DNA of 64,000 nucleotides, taken from assembly GCA_035718275.1 (NCBI GenBank), contig DASTHI010000007.1:62001-126000 (forward strand), written 5' to 3'. Under the pieces are notes generated by a model. That model saw nothing but the letters and a program-made list of their open reading frames with translations, searched no databases and was not told the DNA's origin. Position numbers and translations under genes: made by a program. The DNA is from Pseudolabrys sp035718275 (GTDB lineage Bacteria > Pseudomonadota > Alphaproteobacteria > Rhizobiales > Xanthobacteraceae). Below are positions 8,648-17,582 of this stretch, in pieces; position 1 is the stretch's first letter, and each line of letters opens with the position of its first letter.

Positions 8648-10069
8648 ATGACCTCAAGTCAAGAAACGGTGCACGTTATTGGTGGCGGGCTCGCCGGATC
8701 CGAGGCCGCATGGCAACTCGCGCGGGCGGGCGTACGTGTCGTGCTCCACGAAATGCGCCCCGATCGTACGACCTCAGCGCACAAGACTGACCGATACGCA
8801 GAACTCGTCTGCTCGAATTCCTTCAGATCCGATGATCGCGAGCACAATGCTGTTGGCTTATTACACGAGGAAATGCGGCGGCTCGGCTCATTGATAATGC
8901 GTTCGGCAGATGCTCATCAGGTTCCTGCTGGCGGCGCGCTCGCAATCGATCGCGATGAGTTTTCTGCCGCGGTGTCCGCAGCGCTCGCCGAGCATCCATT
9001 GATCACGCTCGAGCGGCGGGAAATCACGTGCCTGCCTGATGAATGGGATAGCATCATCGTGGCGACCGGACCGCTGACGTCGCCCGATCTTGCCTCCACC
9101 ATTGTGAAAGTCACTGGCGAACGCCAGCTCGCTTTCTTCGACGCAATAGCACCAATTGTTCACCGTGACAGTATCGATTTCAGCCAAGCTTGGTTTCAGT
9201 CCCGCTATGACAAGTCCGGACCCGGCGGCACCGGTGCAGATTACGTCAATTGTCCGCTGACCCGCGAGCAGTATGAAGCCTTTGTTCACGCGCTGCTCCT
9301 CGCAGAAAAAATTAGATTTCATGAATGGGAAGTCTCGACACCCTACTTCGATGGCTGCTTGCCGATTGAAGTCATGGCCGAGCGCGGGTTGGAAACGCTC
9401 CGACACGGCCCGATGAAGCCGTTCGGTCTTACAAATCCGCATCAACCGACCCAAAAGCCATACGCCGTCGTTCAGCTTCGGCAGGACAACCGGCTTGGTA
9501 CCCTTTTCAACATGGTCGGGTTTCAGACCAAGTTGAAGCATAGCGAGCAAGTGCGCGTTTTCCGCACGATACCCGGCCTGCAGAACGCGGAATTCGCGCG
9601 GCTCGGGGGCCTCCACCGCAACATGTTTCTGAACTCGCCGAGGCTCCTCGACGAGTCCTTGCGCTTGAAGACGAGGCCGTACTGGCGGTTTGCCGGGCAA
9701 ATTACCGGCTGTGAGGGCTACGTCGAATCAGCCGCCATCGGATTGCTTGCCGGCCGCTTTGCAGCCGCCGAACGTCTTGGTGAACGCGTGATATTGCCGC
9801 CTCCCACGACCGCGCACGGCGCCTTGCTTGGCCACATCACGGGTGGCCATCTCGAGACGATTGATGGCGGCGCTTCTTCGTTTCAGCCGATGAATATAAA
9901 CTTTGGACTATTCCCGCCATTGATAGACGCGCCGCTTGTTGATCGGAGCAGTGGAATAAGTCGATCCGCGGCGAAGGCTTTGGCCCGTAAGCGCGCGCTC
10001 GCCCGCCGCGCACTCGACGATCTCGACCAATGGCTCCGTCTGACACGACCGGTGATCGCGGCCGCGTAA
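8648..10069 (+). CDS. trmFO: Methylenetetrahydrofolate-tRNA-(uracil-5-)-methyltransferase TrmFO
   Basis: 473 residues, the family length. The N-terminus is the FAD Rossmann motif GGGLAGSEAAWQLARAG, followed by HEMRPDRTTSAHKTD and ELVCSNSFRSDD, which hold TrmFO signature residues including the cysteine region; further on are SGPGGTGADYVNCPL and a C-terminal FAD-contact segment (GCEGYVESAAIGLLAGRFAA). It makes 5-methyluridine at position 54 of tRNA using 5,10-methylene-THF and FADH2. Start at ATG 8648; an ATG at 8588 is in frame but would overlap the divergent promoter region. Its stop codon directly abuts that of the convergent gene at 10070. Confidence 0.95.
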   Translation: MTSSQETVHVIGGGLAGSEAAWQLARAGVRVVLHEMRPDRTTSAHKTDRYAELVCSNSFRSDDREHNAVGLLHEEMRRLGSLIMRSADAHQVPAGGALAIDRDEFSAAVSAALAEHPLITLERREITCLPDEWDSIIVATGPLTSPDLASTIVKVTGERQLAFFDAIAPIVHRDSIDFSQAWFQSRYDKSGPGGTGADYVNCPLTREQYEAFVHALLLAEKIRFHEWEVSTPYFDGCLPIEVMAERGLETLRHGPMKPFGLTNPHQPTQKPYAVVQLRQDNRLGTLFNMVGFQTKLKHSEQVRVFRTIPGLQNAEFARLGGLHRNMFLNSPRLLDESLRLKTRPYWRFAGQITGCEGYVESAAIGLLAGRFAAAERLGERVILPPPTTAHGALLGHITGGHLETIDGGASSFQPMNINFGLFPPLIDAPLVDRSSGISRSAAKALARKRALARRALDDLDQWLRLTRPVIAAA

Positions 10070-10921
10070 TCACCGGTCAATGCGCCCGAACGATCTTGCC
10101 GCCTGCCAGATCCGCCATTGTCGCCAAAAAGGGGACATTTCGGGCGGACGAAAGAGATCGTAGTCCGCTCCCTCCTGTGAGCGCAGCCACGGCCGCAACG
10201 GGGCGAGGGAAAGAAATGCCGGCCAGATCGCCTGATTTGCGGAGGCGCCTCTGCTCGCGAGTTCCGAGAGGTGCCGTACGGCACGAACTCGCAATTCAGC
10301 AAGCGCGCTCCGCAGTTCGGATGTGGATCTGAGCTCCCAAATGCTGTTGACTTGGACTCTGTGCCTACGAAGCAGTTCCATGGGAACATAAAGCTGATGG
10401 CGCGCGGCGTGACGCCCCAGATTGGCTAGGATGAACGCAATCGCCTCCGCCTGCCCGGCTTCAATTGCACAACGAGACCGCTCACGTTCCGCGCCTTCCT
10501 GGAGAATCCATTCCGCCATGTGGAAGATCGTGCCGGAAGTTTTCGCTGCGTATGAGTCAAGAGCTTCCAGGCTCCTCATGGGTTCGTCGTAAACGCCGAA
10601 CCGGTGCGCGTCGATCAGCTCCATGAACGGCGCGATTGGCATGTTGAATCTGACTGCCGCATCCCTTAGAGCGGCAGCAACTGGGTTACCGGCCGCATCA
10701 GCGTCGCGTTCACCGGAAAGAACCTCGCTCCACCACTGCAATCGCATTTCAGCAGGAAGGGGCTCACGCGCGAGATCGCGCACACGCGAGATTTCTATGT
10801 TGAATGCATAGAGCGCGAAAAGCGCATATCGTTTTTCCTTAGGTGCGAACAGTGTGGCCAGAAAGCGATCGCGATCCAGATCGCGCACCACCTCAGAGCA
10901 ATGCTCATCGTGGCGATTCAT
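10070..10921 (-). CDS. Phytoene/squalene synthase-family protein, probably non-catalytic (NDUFAF6-like)
   Basis: 283 residues with the all-helical isoprenoid synthase fold. The two Asp-rich diphosphate-binding motifs are lost: where active enzymes have a D-D-x-x-D after the FALYAF helix, this has NIEISRVRDLA (about residues 41-51); where they have an R-D-x-x-E-D before the YLP segment, this has NLGRHAARHQLYVP (about 168-180). The family therefore points to a pseudoenzyme like mitochondrial NDUFAF6, a complex I assembly factor. It is the last gene of the yajC-secD-secF-Mth938 run, 20 bases after the Mth938 gene. Start ATG 10921; an upstream open frame overlaps that gene and is unlikely. Confidence 0.8.
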   Translation of the reverse strand: MNRHDEHCSEVVRDLDRDRFLATLFAPKEKRYALFALYAFNIEISRVRDLAREPLPAEMRLQWWSEVLSGERDADAAGNPVAAALRDAAVRFNMPIAPFMELIDAHRFGVYDEPMRSLEALDSYAAKTSGTIFHMAEWILQEGAERERSRCAIEAGQAEAIAFILANLGRHAARHQLYVPMELLRRHRVQVNSIWELRSTSELRSALAELRVRAVRHLSELASRGASANQAIWPAFLSLAPLRPWLRSQEGADYDLFRPPEMSPFWRQWRIWQAARSFGRIDR

Positions 10922-10941
10922 CCGAGATCCTATGCGCTCGA

Positions 10942-11340
10942 TCACGCGACCGCGATCAAAGCCGCCCCGACACGACGCCTTTCCGCAAGAACAATGTTGT
11001 AGGTCCGCACGGCCGCACCAGTTGTCATGCTGTCGACAGCCAAGGACAACTCCCGAAATCGCCGGCGCAGCGCCTCGGATATCGGCCACAGTTCCCGTCC
11101 GGAGCCAATCAGAAAAAAATCCAGCTGGCCCGCTCGCTCGAAAGCCGGCGCAAGCGATTCCTCGGTCAAACCGGAAAGGCTCTCAACCGGCCACGCCCAA
11201 ATCCCATCCGGGAAACACAGCAGAGACCCACGATGCGACATCCCGGCGAACCGAAAACCACCGTCACCATAGGCATCGATCGGGGCCGGATAAGGCAGGT
11301 GCGGGGCGCGGACGGCGCCGCTGACCACTCTATTTGTCAC
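10942..11340 (-). CDS. Mth938-like domain protein (NDUFAF3-like)
   Basis: About 132 residues, one Mth938/DUF498 domain. Family marks are the IDAYGDGGFRFAG start, the FLIGSGRELWPI loop (G-x-G motif) and the SMTTGAAVRTYNIVLAERR end, where T-x-x-A-x-R-T-Y-N is strongly conserved. Mitochondrial NDUFAF3, a complex I assembly factor, has the same domain. The GTG start at 11340 lies inside the last codons of secF (overlap 11 bases), so translation is likely coupled. An ATG further up would run deep into secF. Confidence 0.85.
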   Translation of the reverse strand: MTNRVVSGAVRAPHLPYPAPIDAYGDGGFRFAGMSHRGSLLCFPDGIWAWPVESLSGLTEESLAPAFERAGQLDFFLIGSGRELWPISEALRRRFRELSLAVDSMTTGAAVRTYNIVLAERRRVGAALIAVA

Positions 11341-12262
11341 GGTCGGCTGCGCTGAGCGCGTCGCGACCGGTTCCGACACCCAGATAGATGAGTATCGGCG
11401 AGGCAATGAAGACTGACGTATAGGTGCCGACAAGAACGACGCCGAACATCATGGTAGCTGTGAAACTGTGAATGGCCTGCCCGCCGAAAACCAGCAGTGC
11501 TAACAACGCGAGCGACACCGTTACGTGGGTGATCACTGATCGCGAAAGCGTTTGGTTTACCGACGCGTTGAGCAAATCAGTCATTGGCAATTTCCGATAC
11601 CGGCGCAGCATCTCACGGATGCGATCGTAAATAACGACCGTGTCGTTGAGTGAATAGCCTAAAATCGTAAGCAGCGCCGCAATGCTCGTAAGATCGAAAT
11701 CGATCTGTGTCACGGACATGAAGCCGATCGTGAGCACGATGTCGTGAACGTTCGCGATCATCGCACCAAGCGCAAACTGCCATTCAAATCGGAACCAGAG
11801 ATAGATCAGAATTCCGAAGATCGCGAGCATCAACCCGATCACGCCATATGAAAGCAATTCTCCGGACACGCGAGGACCAACGACTTCGACGCGGCGGTAT
11901 TCAACCTCATCACCCAACGCGCCGCGAACCTTGCTTACAGCTTGCTGCTGCGCAGCCTCGCCCCCGGGCTGCTCAGCGATTCGAATGAGAACATCGTTTG
12001 CAGCCCCAAATTGCTGCAACTGCACCTCGCCCAATCCCAGTGCCCCGAGCGCGGTGCGCATCTTGGCCAGGTCGGCAGCCGGCGCTTTCGTTTGCACTTC
12101 GATTAGGGTCCCACCCTTGAAGTCGATGCCGAAGTTCAGTCCATGGAAGAAATAGAGTGAAATCGCGATGATTGACAGCAGCGCCGACATCGGAAAACTG
12201 ATGCGCCGAAAGCGCATGAAGTCGAACTTGGTGTCATCAGGAACGATGCGGAGCAGGCGCAC
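11330..12262 (-). CDS. secF: Protein translocase subunit SecF
   Basis: 310 residues. Six membrane helices with a large first periplasmic loop. Clear family motifs: GIDFKGGTLIEVQTK after helix 1 and the helix-4/5 region GYSLNDTVVIYDRIREMLRR. With SecD it uses the proton gradient to pull proteins across the membrane late in Sec export. The GTG at 12262, with AAGGAA upstream, gives the expected RLLRIVPDDT start. It follows secD by 12 bases and its 3' end overlaps the Mth938 gene. Confidence 0.95.
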   Translation of the reverse strand: MRLLRIVPDDTKFDFMRFRRISFPMSALLSIIAISLYFFHGLNFGIDFKGGTLIEVQTKAPAADLAKMRTALGALGLGEVQLQQFGAANDVLIRIAEQPGGEAAQQQAVSKVRGALGDEVEYRRVEVVGPRVSGELLSYGVIGLMLAIFGILIYLWFRFEWQFALGAMIANVHDIVLTIGFMSVTQIDFDLTSIAALLTILGYSLNDTVVIYDRIREMLRRYRKLPMTDLLNASVNQTLSRSVITHVTVSLALLALLVFGGQAIHSFTATMMFGVVLVGTYTSVFIASPILIYLGVGTGRDALSAADRDK

Positions 12263-12274
12263 GGCACGGGTTCC

Positions 12275-13876
12275 TTAAATGGGCACGCGTTGCGGCCGGC
12301 GCCAGCGGACCCAATACGCAACGATCAGTCGGGTCAGTGTGAAGGCTGTGAAAACTGTCGTGATGATCCCTATTCCCAGAGTAACGGCAAAGCCGCGCAC
12401 AGGGCCGGTTCCGATATAGAACAGCACTGCGGCGGCAATGAACGTGGTGATATTTGAGTCGAGAATCGTCGCAAGGGCTCGTGAGAACCCCGCATCGATG
12501 GCGTTGATGGCAGTACGGCCCGCGCGCACTTCCTCGCGGATGCGCTCGTAGATGAGAACGTTGGAATCCACTGCAATGCCAACCGTGAGCACAATGCCGG
12601 CAATGCCCGGCAGTGTCAGTGTGGCGTTGAGCATGGACAAGATGCCGAAGATCATCGCCACGTTGATTCCGACGGCGATGTTCGCAAACAGCCCGAACAG
12701 TCCATAGGTGACCAGCATAAATATAATCACCATCGCTGCCCCGACATAGGAAGACAACTTGCCTTTGGCGATCGAGTCCTGACCCAGACCAGGACCGACC
12801 GTGCGCTCCTCGATGATCGTCAGTGGTGCCGGCAAAGCGCCGGCGCGCAGCAAAATAGCCAAGTCGTTCGCGCTTTCGACGGTAAAATTGCCCGAGATCT
12901 GGCCTGAGCCCCCAAGAATTGGTTCACGAATGACGGGCGCGGATATCACCTGATTGTCCAGGACAATCGCAAAGGGCTTTCCGACATTCTCCTGGGTAAC
13001 CTGCGCAAACTTGCGCGCACCGGACGTGTTGAATCGGAATGAAACGATCGGCTCGCTTGTGCGCTGATCGAACCCTGGCTGTGCGTCGGTCAGATCGGCA
13101 CCAGAGACCAGTACACGCTTTTCCACCAGATATGGAGTTCTTGGCTGACTAGCGCTGTACAGAATTTCATCGTCGGGAGGCACCCGCCCCTGCAGTGCTT
13201 GTTCGGCCGGGATGGAAACGTCGACCATCCGAAAATCGAGCTTGGCTGTCTTTCCGAGCAGTTCTTTCAATCTGGTCGGATCCTGCAAGCCGGGCACCTG
13301 CACCAGGATGCGGTCGACACCCTGTCGCTGGATCAGCGGTTCGACAGTGCCTAGCTCGTTGACGCGACGTTCAATGATTTGGATCGACTGCTCAACGGAC
13401 TGACGTATCCGTTCCACAAGTGCAGGCTCGGTCACCGTCAAGCGCACCAAATTGCCGCCTTCGGTTGCTACATCGAGGCTGCGCTGGCCGGTTGCGCTGA
13501 GGACTCCCCCGAGTGGTTGCGACAGCTCTCGCAATTTCTGCACCGCTTGGTCGAAATTGCTGCCCTCCCTGATACGAACCTCGACGCTGTTGCCACGGAC
13601 CACAAGTCCGGTGTAGCCCACGCGCGCATCGCGGAGGACGCGCCTGACATCATCGCGTAGCGCCTCAAGCTTTTCCTTTCGAACTGCGTTGCTGTCGACC
13701 TCAAGCAGAATGTGCGAGCCGCCCTGCAAATCGAGCCCGAGGACGATGTGGCGTTGGGCCCACTTCGGCCAACTCTGCACCATTTTCTCAGGCAGGAAGT
13801 TCGGTACGGCGAACAGGCATACAACGAGTGCCGTTAAGACAATCGCCCCTGCCTTCCACCGCGTGAAATAAAGCAT
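12275..13876 (-). CDS. secD: Protein translocase subunit SecD
   Basis: 533 residues. N-terminal helix, then the periplasmic P1 region with GLDLQGGSHILLEVD, the loop leading to TVGPGLGQDSI, and five further helices containing GIVLTVGIAVDSNVLIYERIREE, the SecD counterpart of the SecF motif. It pairs with SecF as an RND-type motor for Sec export. ATG at 13876 (LYFTRWK start) is chosen; an in-frame start nine codons upstream exists. Third-last partner in the yajC-secD-secF operon, 36 bases after yajC. Confidence 0.95.
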   Translation of the reverse strand: MLYFTRWKAGAIVLTALVVCLFAVPNFLPEKMVQSWPKWAQRHIVLGLDLQGGSHILLEVDSNAVRKEKLEALRDDVRRVLRDARVGYTGLVVRGNSVEVRIREGSNFDQAVQKLRELSQPLGGVLSATGQRSLDVATEGGNLVRLTVTEPALVERIRQSVEQSIQIIERRVNELGTVEPLIQRQGVDRILVQVPGLQDPTRLKELLGKTAKLDFRMVDVSIPAEQALQGRVPPDDEILYSASQPRTPYLVEKRVLVSGADLTDAQPGFDQRTSEPIVSFRFNTSGARKFAQVTQENVGKPFAIVLDNQVISAPVIREPILGGSGQISGNFTVESANDLAILLRAGALPAPLTIIEERTVGPGLGQDSIAKGKLSSYVGAAMVIIFMLVTYGLFGLFANIAVGINVAMIFGILSMLNATLTLPGIAGIVLTVGIAVDSNVLIYERIREEVRAGRTAINAIDAGFSRALATILDSNITTFIAAAVLFYIGTGPVRGFAVTLGIGIITTVFTAFTLTRLIVAYWVRWRRPQRVPI

Positions 13877-13912
13877 GATGTCCCGACTTGTGGACGAGGC
13901 CAAAACTGCCGG

Positions 13913-14266
13913 CTAGCCGGCAGCAGCCTCCTCCTTGACAGGTTCGCCCTTGGCGCGAACATCAGTGACCATCTGCCGCATCTGCCGGATACGCACGTCG
14001 TCCGCGATCTCGATCTCGATCTGATCGTCGTCTATCACCTTCGTGACCTTGCCGATCAGGCCGCCATTCGTAATGACGGTGTCCCCGCGCCGCACATTCT
14101 TGACCATTTCCTGATGCTGTTTGACCCGCTTTTGCTGCGGACGCAGGATCAGGAAATACATGATGACGAAAATAAGCACGAACGGCAGCAGTGAAACCAG
14201 CATGCCGCCGTCACCCCCGCCGCCGCCGAACAGCGAGCCTTGCGCAAAGGCAGGTGTTATGAACAT
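13913..14266 (-). CDS. yajC: Preprotein translocase subunit YajC
   Basis: 117 residues. Single N-terminal membrane helix (LLPFVLIFVIMYFLILRPQQKR) followed by the YajC cytoplasmic motif GDTVITNGGLIGKVTKVIDDD. It associates with SecDF. A Gly-rich stretch separates the export-like start (FITPAFAQG) from the helix. ATG at 14266 has AAGGAAG upstream; a TTG one codon earlier is also in frame. First gene of the sec accessory operon. Confidence 0.95.
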   Translation of the reverse strand: MFITPAFAQGSLFGGGGGDGGMLVSLLPFVLIFVIMYFLILRPQQKRVKQHQEMVKNVRRGDTVITNGGLIGKVTKVIDDDQIEIEIADDVRIRQMRQMVTDVRAKGEPVKEEAAAG

Positions 14267-14459
14267 CAAACGGTGCTTCCTTGCTGGTTTGCGGGCGCCT
14301 CATTACCCCTGATTTTGCGCGGACTATACCGGCCACACGCCCAATTGCAAACGTTCGGCCAAGTGCCAAAACAGTCGATTTCCCGTCGCGCTTGACGCAG
14401 TCCCGCTTGCGGGCTCCATGCCGCCCCGCTAAGAGCAGCCGTTTCGCGGAACAAAACTG

Positions 14460-15395
14460 ATGGCCAAGTCCAGATCGAAGCCGCCGGCTCGTACCCGCCC
14501 CAAATTGACGGGCCAAAGCGGCGGCTCCTCAACCGATCAACATGCTGTTCTCGAACGCATAGCTTCGGCGCTCGATCGGCTCGCGCCGGAACGCGCCACC
14601 GCAGCCGATCTTGAGGCAGCCGACGCATTTATCTGGCATCCAGACGGCCGCCTGACGCCGGTCGTCCAGGTGAACCGTGTCGAGATGTCCCTGCTCAAGG
14701 GCATCGACCGTGTACGCGATGTACTCCTCGAGAACACCGAACGATTCGCCAATGGCCTACCAGCCAACAATGCCCTTTTGTGGGGGGCGCGCGGGATGGG
14801 CAAGTCTTCTCTGGTCAAGGCCACTCATGCCGGCGTCAATGCGGGTCTCCGCTCCGGTCCGAAGAATGACCCGCTCAAGCTGATCGAAATACATCGTGAG
14901 GACATTGAAAGCCTGCCGGCGCTGATGGCTTTGACGCGGGCCTCCAAATTTCGGTTCATCGTGTTTTGTGACGATCTCTCCTTTGATGCCGACGACACCA
15001 GTTACAAATCGCTCAAGGCGGTTCTGGAGGGCGGGATCGAAGGGCGGCCCGACAATGTCATTTTCTACGCCACGTCCAATCGGCGCCATCTTATGTCGCG
15101 TGATATGATGGAGAACGAGCGCTCAACCGCAATCAATCCAGGCGAAACAGTAGAAGAGAAAGTCTCGCTATCGGATCGGTTCGGACTTTGGCTTGGTTTC
15201 CATCGCTGTAGCCAGGACGAGTATCTGGCCATGGTCGATGGATACGTGACGCATTACAAGATCCCGGCTGAGCGCGAAGCTCTGCATCGAGAGGCCCTCG
15301 AATGGGCCACCACGCGCGGCTCGCGATCCGGGCGGGTCGCTTGGCAATTCATCCAGGACCTTGCTGGACGGCTTGGCATTACGCTCAAGGGCTGA
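14460..15395 (+). CDS. DUF815-family AAA ATPase
   Basis: 311 residues. The ATPase core is plain: Walker A GARGMGKSSLVKA (about residues 102-114) and Walker B FIVFCDDLSF (about 169-178), then a sensor-1-like FYATSNRRHL and an arginine-rich SDRFGLWLGFH region. These match the DUF815 family of AAA ATPases, whose substrate is not established. The N-terminal 40 residues are basic and disordered-looking. It is transcribed divergently from yajC and convergently with the NlpD-like gene. Confidence 0.85.
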   Translation: MAKSRSKPPARTRPKLTGQSGGSSTDQHAVLERIASALDRLAPERATAADLEAADAFIWHPDGRLTPVVQVNRVEMSLLKGIDRVRDVLLENTERFANGLPANNALLWGARGMGKSSLVKATHAGVNAGLRSGPKNDPLKLIEIHREDIESLPALMALTRASKFRFIVFCDDLSFDADDTSYKSLKAVLEGGIEGRPDNVIFYATSNRRHLMSRDMMENERSTAINPGETVEEKVSLSDRFGLWLGFHRCSQDEYLAMVDGYVTHYKIPAEREALHREALEWATTRGSRSGRVAWQFIQDLAGRLGITLKG

Positions 15396-15415
15396 CGCCC
15401 CTTCTAGGTTCGCGA

Positions 15416-16681
15416 TTATGCGCCGCCAAGATATTGGGTGGGGTCGACCGGGGTCGAGCCCTTGCGAATTTCAAAGTGCAGCTGGGGGGAGTTCACGTTA
15501 CCGGTCTGGCCAGCATGCGCAATGACCTGCCCGCGTCTGATCGTGTCCCCGCGCCGGACAAGGATTTCGCTCGCGTGTGCGTAGGCGGATACGTATCCGT
15601 TTGCATGACGGATCAGAACCAAATTGCCGTAGCCTTTGAGCTCATTCCCCGCATAAGCGACAACACCGTCATCCGCGGCCTTGATCGGCGTACCTTGCGG
15701 CACCGCCAAATTAATTCCGTCATTTTGAGTGCCGTTGGGCTTGCTGCCGAAACCCGCAATGACGCGTCCACGAACCGGCCAGCGGAATGAGGGCATCGCC
15801 CCACTCGGATCTGCAGCTTTGACAGCCGTTTCCGTCGTCCGCGGCTCTTCCTTGGCGATATTTGCAGTCGCTACTGAAGCGCTTGCAACCCGCTGATGCG
15901 GCTGCGGACGTGACTCCGATGTTTTAGATTCTTTTGAGCGCGGGGGATGTGATGCCGCCACGACATGATTGCCGTCGGGAATGACGAGGCGTTCGCCGAC
16001 GCTGAGCTTCTTCGAAGTATCGATGTGGTTTGCGCGCGCGAGTGACGTCAGGCTCGCCCCAGTCTGCCGGGAAATACTCATTAACGTCTCTCCGGACCGG
16101 ACAACGTGAACGTTTTTCGCAACTTTGGACGGCGTTGCGGCATGTGTCGGCGTCGGCTTCGACGAGTTGGAGACATAGCGGGGAATGACCAGCCGTTGGC
16201 CCGGCCTGATCTGCCCTGGCTCACGGATGCCATTGGTCTGCATGACAGCGGACGCAGGCACTCCATGTTTGCGCGCGATAGTCTCGATGGTCTCACCGTA
16301 GGCGACTGTTACCGGCGAGCCGCCATTCCAGGTCCAGTGACCTGTTGAGTTTTGAGAGCGCGTCACCGTGCCGGTCACGTCCGAATGCCGAGTGGGTGGA
16401 CCATAGGCGCTGGCGCTCGTTGCAGGATAGGCAACAGGTTGCGCGGCAGTATTCATGGGGTGGTTCGGAGCAGGAAGCGCCTGGGCTTCGATGCGTCCAG
16501 CGGCAGGGACTCCGGATGGGGCGCTTGCAACCTTCTGGGGTGGAGCCGGCCGCTCAGTATAATAGGCACTGGACTCGAAACGAGCGGAGTCGGAGCAGCC
16601 TGCGGCGGTAACACCGGTCAAGGCGAGGATAGCGACGTGCGGCCAAGCACGCGAGCGAGACTTCCCCTTTGAACGCAGCAT
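15416..16681 (-). CDS. nlpD: NlpD-like lipoprotein, two LysM domains and a degenerate LytM (M23) domain
   Basis: About 421 residues. Lipoprotein-type signal with lipobox before Cys (GVTAAGC); two LysM modules (GETIETIARKHGVPASAV and SGETLMSISRQTGASLTSL); a Ser/Pro linker; then a C-terminal M23 domain. In that domain the first zinc-ligand motif is N-D-G-I-N instead of H-x-G-x-D and the last is Q-L-H-F-E instead of H-L-H, as in E. coli NlpD, which activates an amidase rather than cutting peptidoglycan itself. Its place downstream of pcm and surE matches the classical surE-pcm-nlpD order. Start ATG 16681; GTG 16693 also possible. Confidence 0.88.
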   Translation of the reverse strand: MLRSKGKSRSRAWPHVAILALTGVTAAGCSDSARFESSAYYTERPAPPQKVASAPSGVPAAGRIEAQALPAPNHPMNTAAQPVAYPATSASAYGPPTRHSDVTGTVTRSQNSTGHWTWNGGSPVTVAYGETIETIARKHGVPASAVMQTNGIREPGQIRPGQRLVIPRYVSNSSKPTPTHAATPSKVAKNVHVVRSGETLMSISRQTGASLTSLARANHIDTSKKLSVGERLVIPDGNHVVAASHPPRSKESKTSESRPQPHQRVASASVATANIAKEEPRTTETAVKAADPSGAMPSFRWPVRGRVIAGFGSKPNGTQNDGINLAVPQGTPIKAADDGVVAYAGNELKGYGNLVLIRHANGYVSAYAHASEILVRRGDTIRRGQVIAHAGQTGNVNSPQLHFEIRKGSTPVDPTQYLGGA

Positions 16682-16820
16682 CTGGTTACTCACTCGTACG
16701 CACAAAACGTAGAATTTGAATAAACCAGCCGCGAGTAAACAAGGCTTTAAGAATTAACCGCCGTCGGTTACGGAAATCGGCCGAAAAATATTGCATCGAG
16801 TCGTTAGATGCGGCGAAGCT

Positions 16821-17480
16821 TCAAAGCTCCTGAGCTTTTCCCGGGAGCATGGGGACGAAGCGCACCGGAATCAGGCTCTCTTGCGTGAACCCCGTTTCCG
16901 ACTTGGTAAGCTTGATGATGTTTTGCGAACCATCGTGCGATCCAAGCGGCATGACCATGACGCCGCCAACGGCGAGCTGCTCGGTGAGCTTATCGGGAAT
17001 GCTCTCCGCCGCGGCGGTGACCAAGATCCGGTCAAAAGGGGCCCTGGTCGGCACTCCGGCAAATCCGTCACCGGTCACTATCTCGACGTTGTTGTAACCA
17101 AGGGCCTCAAGACGCTGGCGTGCTTGGTCCGCAAGCGTGCGATAACGTTCAATACTGACGACTTCCTTTGCGAGCCGAGACAGGATCGCAGCCTGATATC
17201 CGGACCCCGTGCCAACTTCCAAGACACGGTGATCCGGATGCACTGCGAGTTGTTCAGTCATATATGCAACCACGTACGGCTGGCTGATGGTCTGGCCGCA
17301 GGCAATCGGCAAGGCCTGATCGGCATAAGCGCTGTCTTGAAACGATCCGTCGACGAATTTCTCTCGCGGCACCTCGTCCATGGCGCGAAGCACGGCCTTG
17401 TCGGCGATCCCTCTGCGGCGCAAGGTGAGCAGGAACTGCATTCGATCATCAGATTGGACATCACGCGGCAATTTCGACAC
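16821..17480 (-). CDS. pcm: Protein-L-isoaspartate O-methyltransferase
   Basis: 219 residues, the family length. The isoaspartate-specific motif CGQTISQPYVVAYM is intact, and the SAM-binding motif I reads VLEVGTGSGYQAAIL, followed by VVSIERY and YDRILVTAAAE-type segments. It repairs isoaspartyl residues in damaged proteins. GTG start at 17480 with AAGGGG upstream. It lies upstream of the NlpD-like gene (115 bases), and a small hairpin (TAACCG-CCGT-CGGTTA) sits in that gap. Confidence 0.93.
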   Translation of the reverse strand: MSKLPRDVQSDDRMQFLLTLRRRGIADKAVLRAMDEVPREKFVDGSFQDSAYADQALPIACGQTISQPYVVAYMTEQLAVHPDHRVLEVGTGSGYQAAILSRLAKEVVSIERYRTLADQARQRLEALGYNNVEIVTGDGFAGVPTRAPFDRILVTAAAESIPDKLTEQLAVGGVMVMPLGSHDGSQNIIKLTKSETGFTQESLIPVRFVPMLPGKAQEL

Positions 17481-17582
17481 GTTTAGGCCCCTTTACCGGC
17501 ACTATTAGCATGTTTGGTGAAAACTGGGCTAAGCTGATCTGGAACCCTGCCCTTACGCGAGGCTTTCACGCTGGAGACAGGC

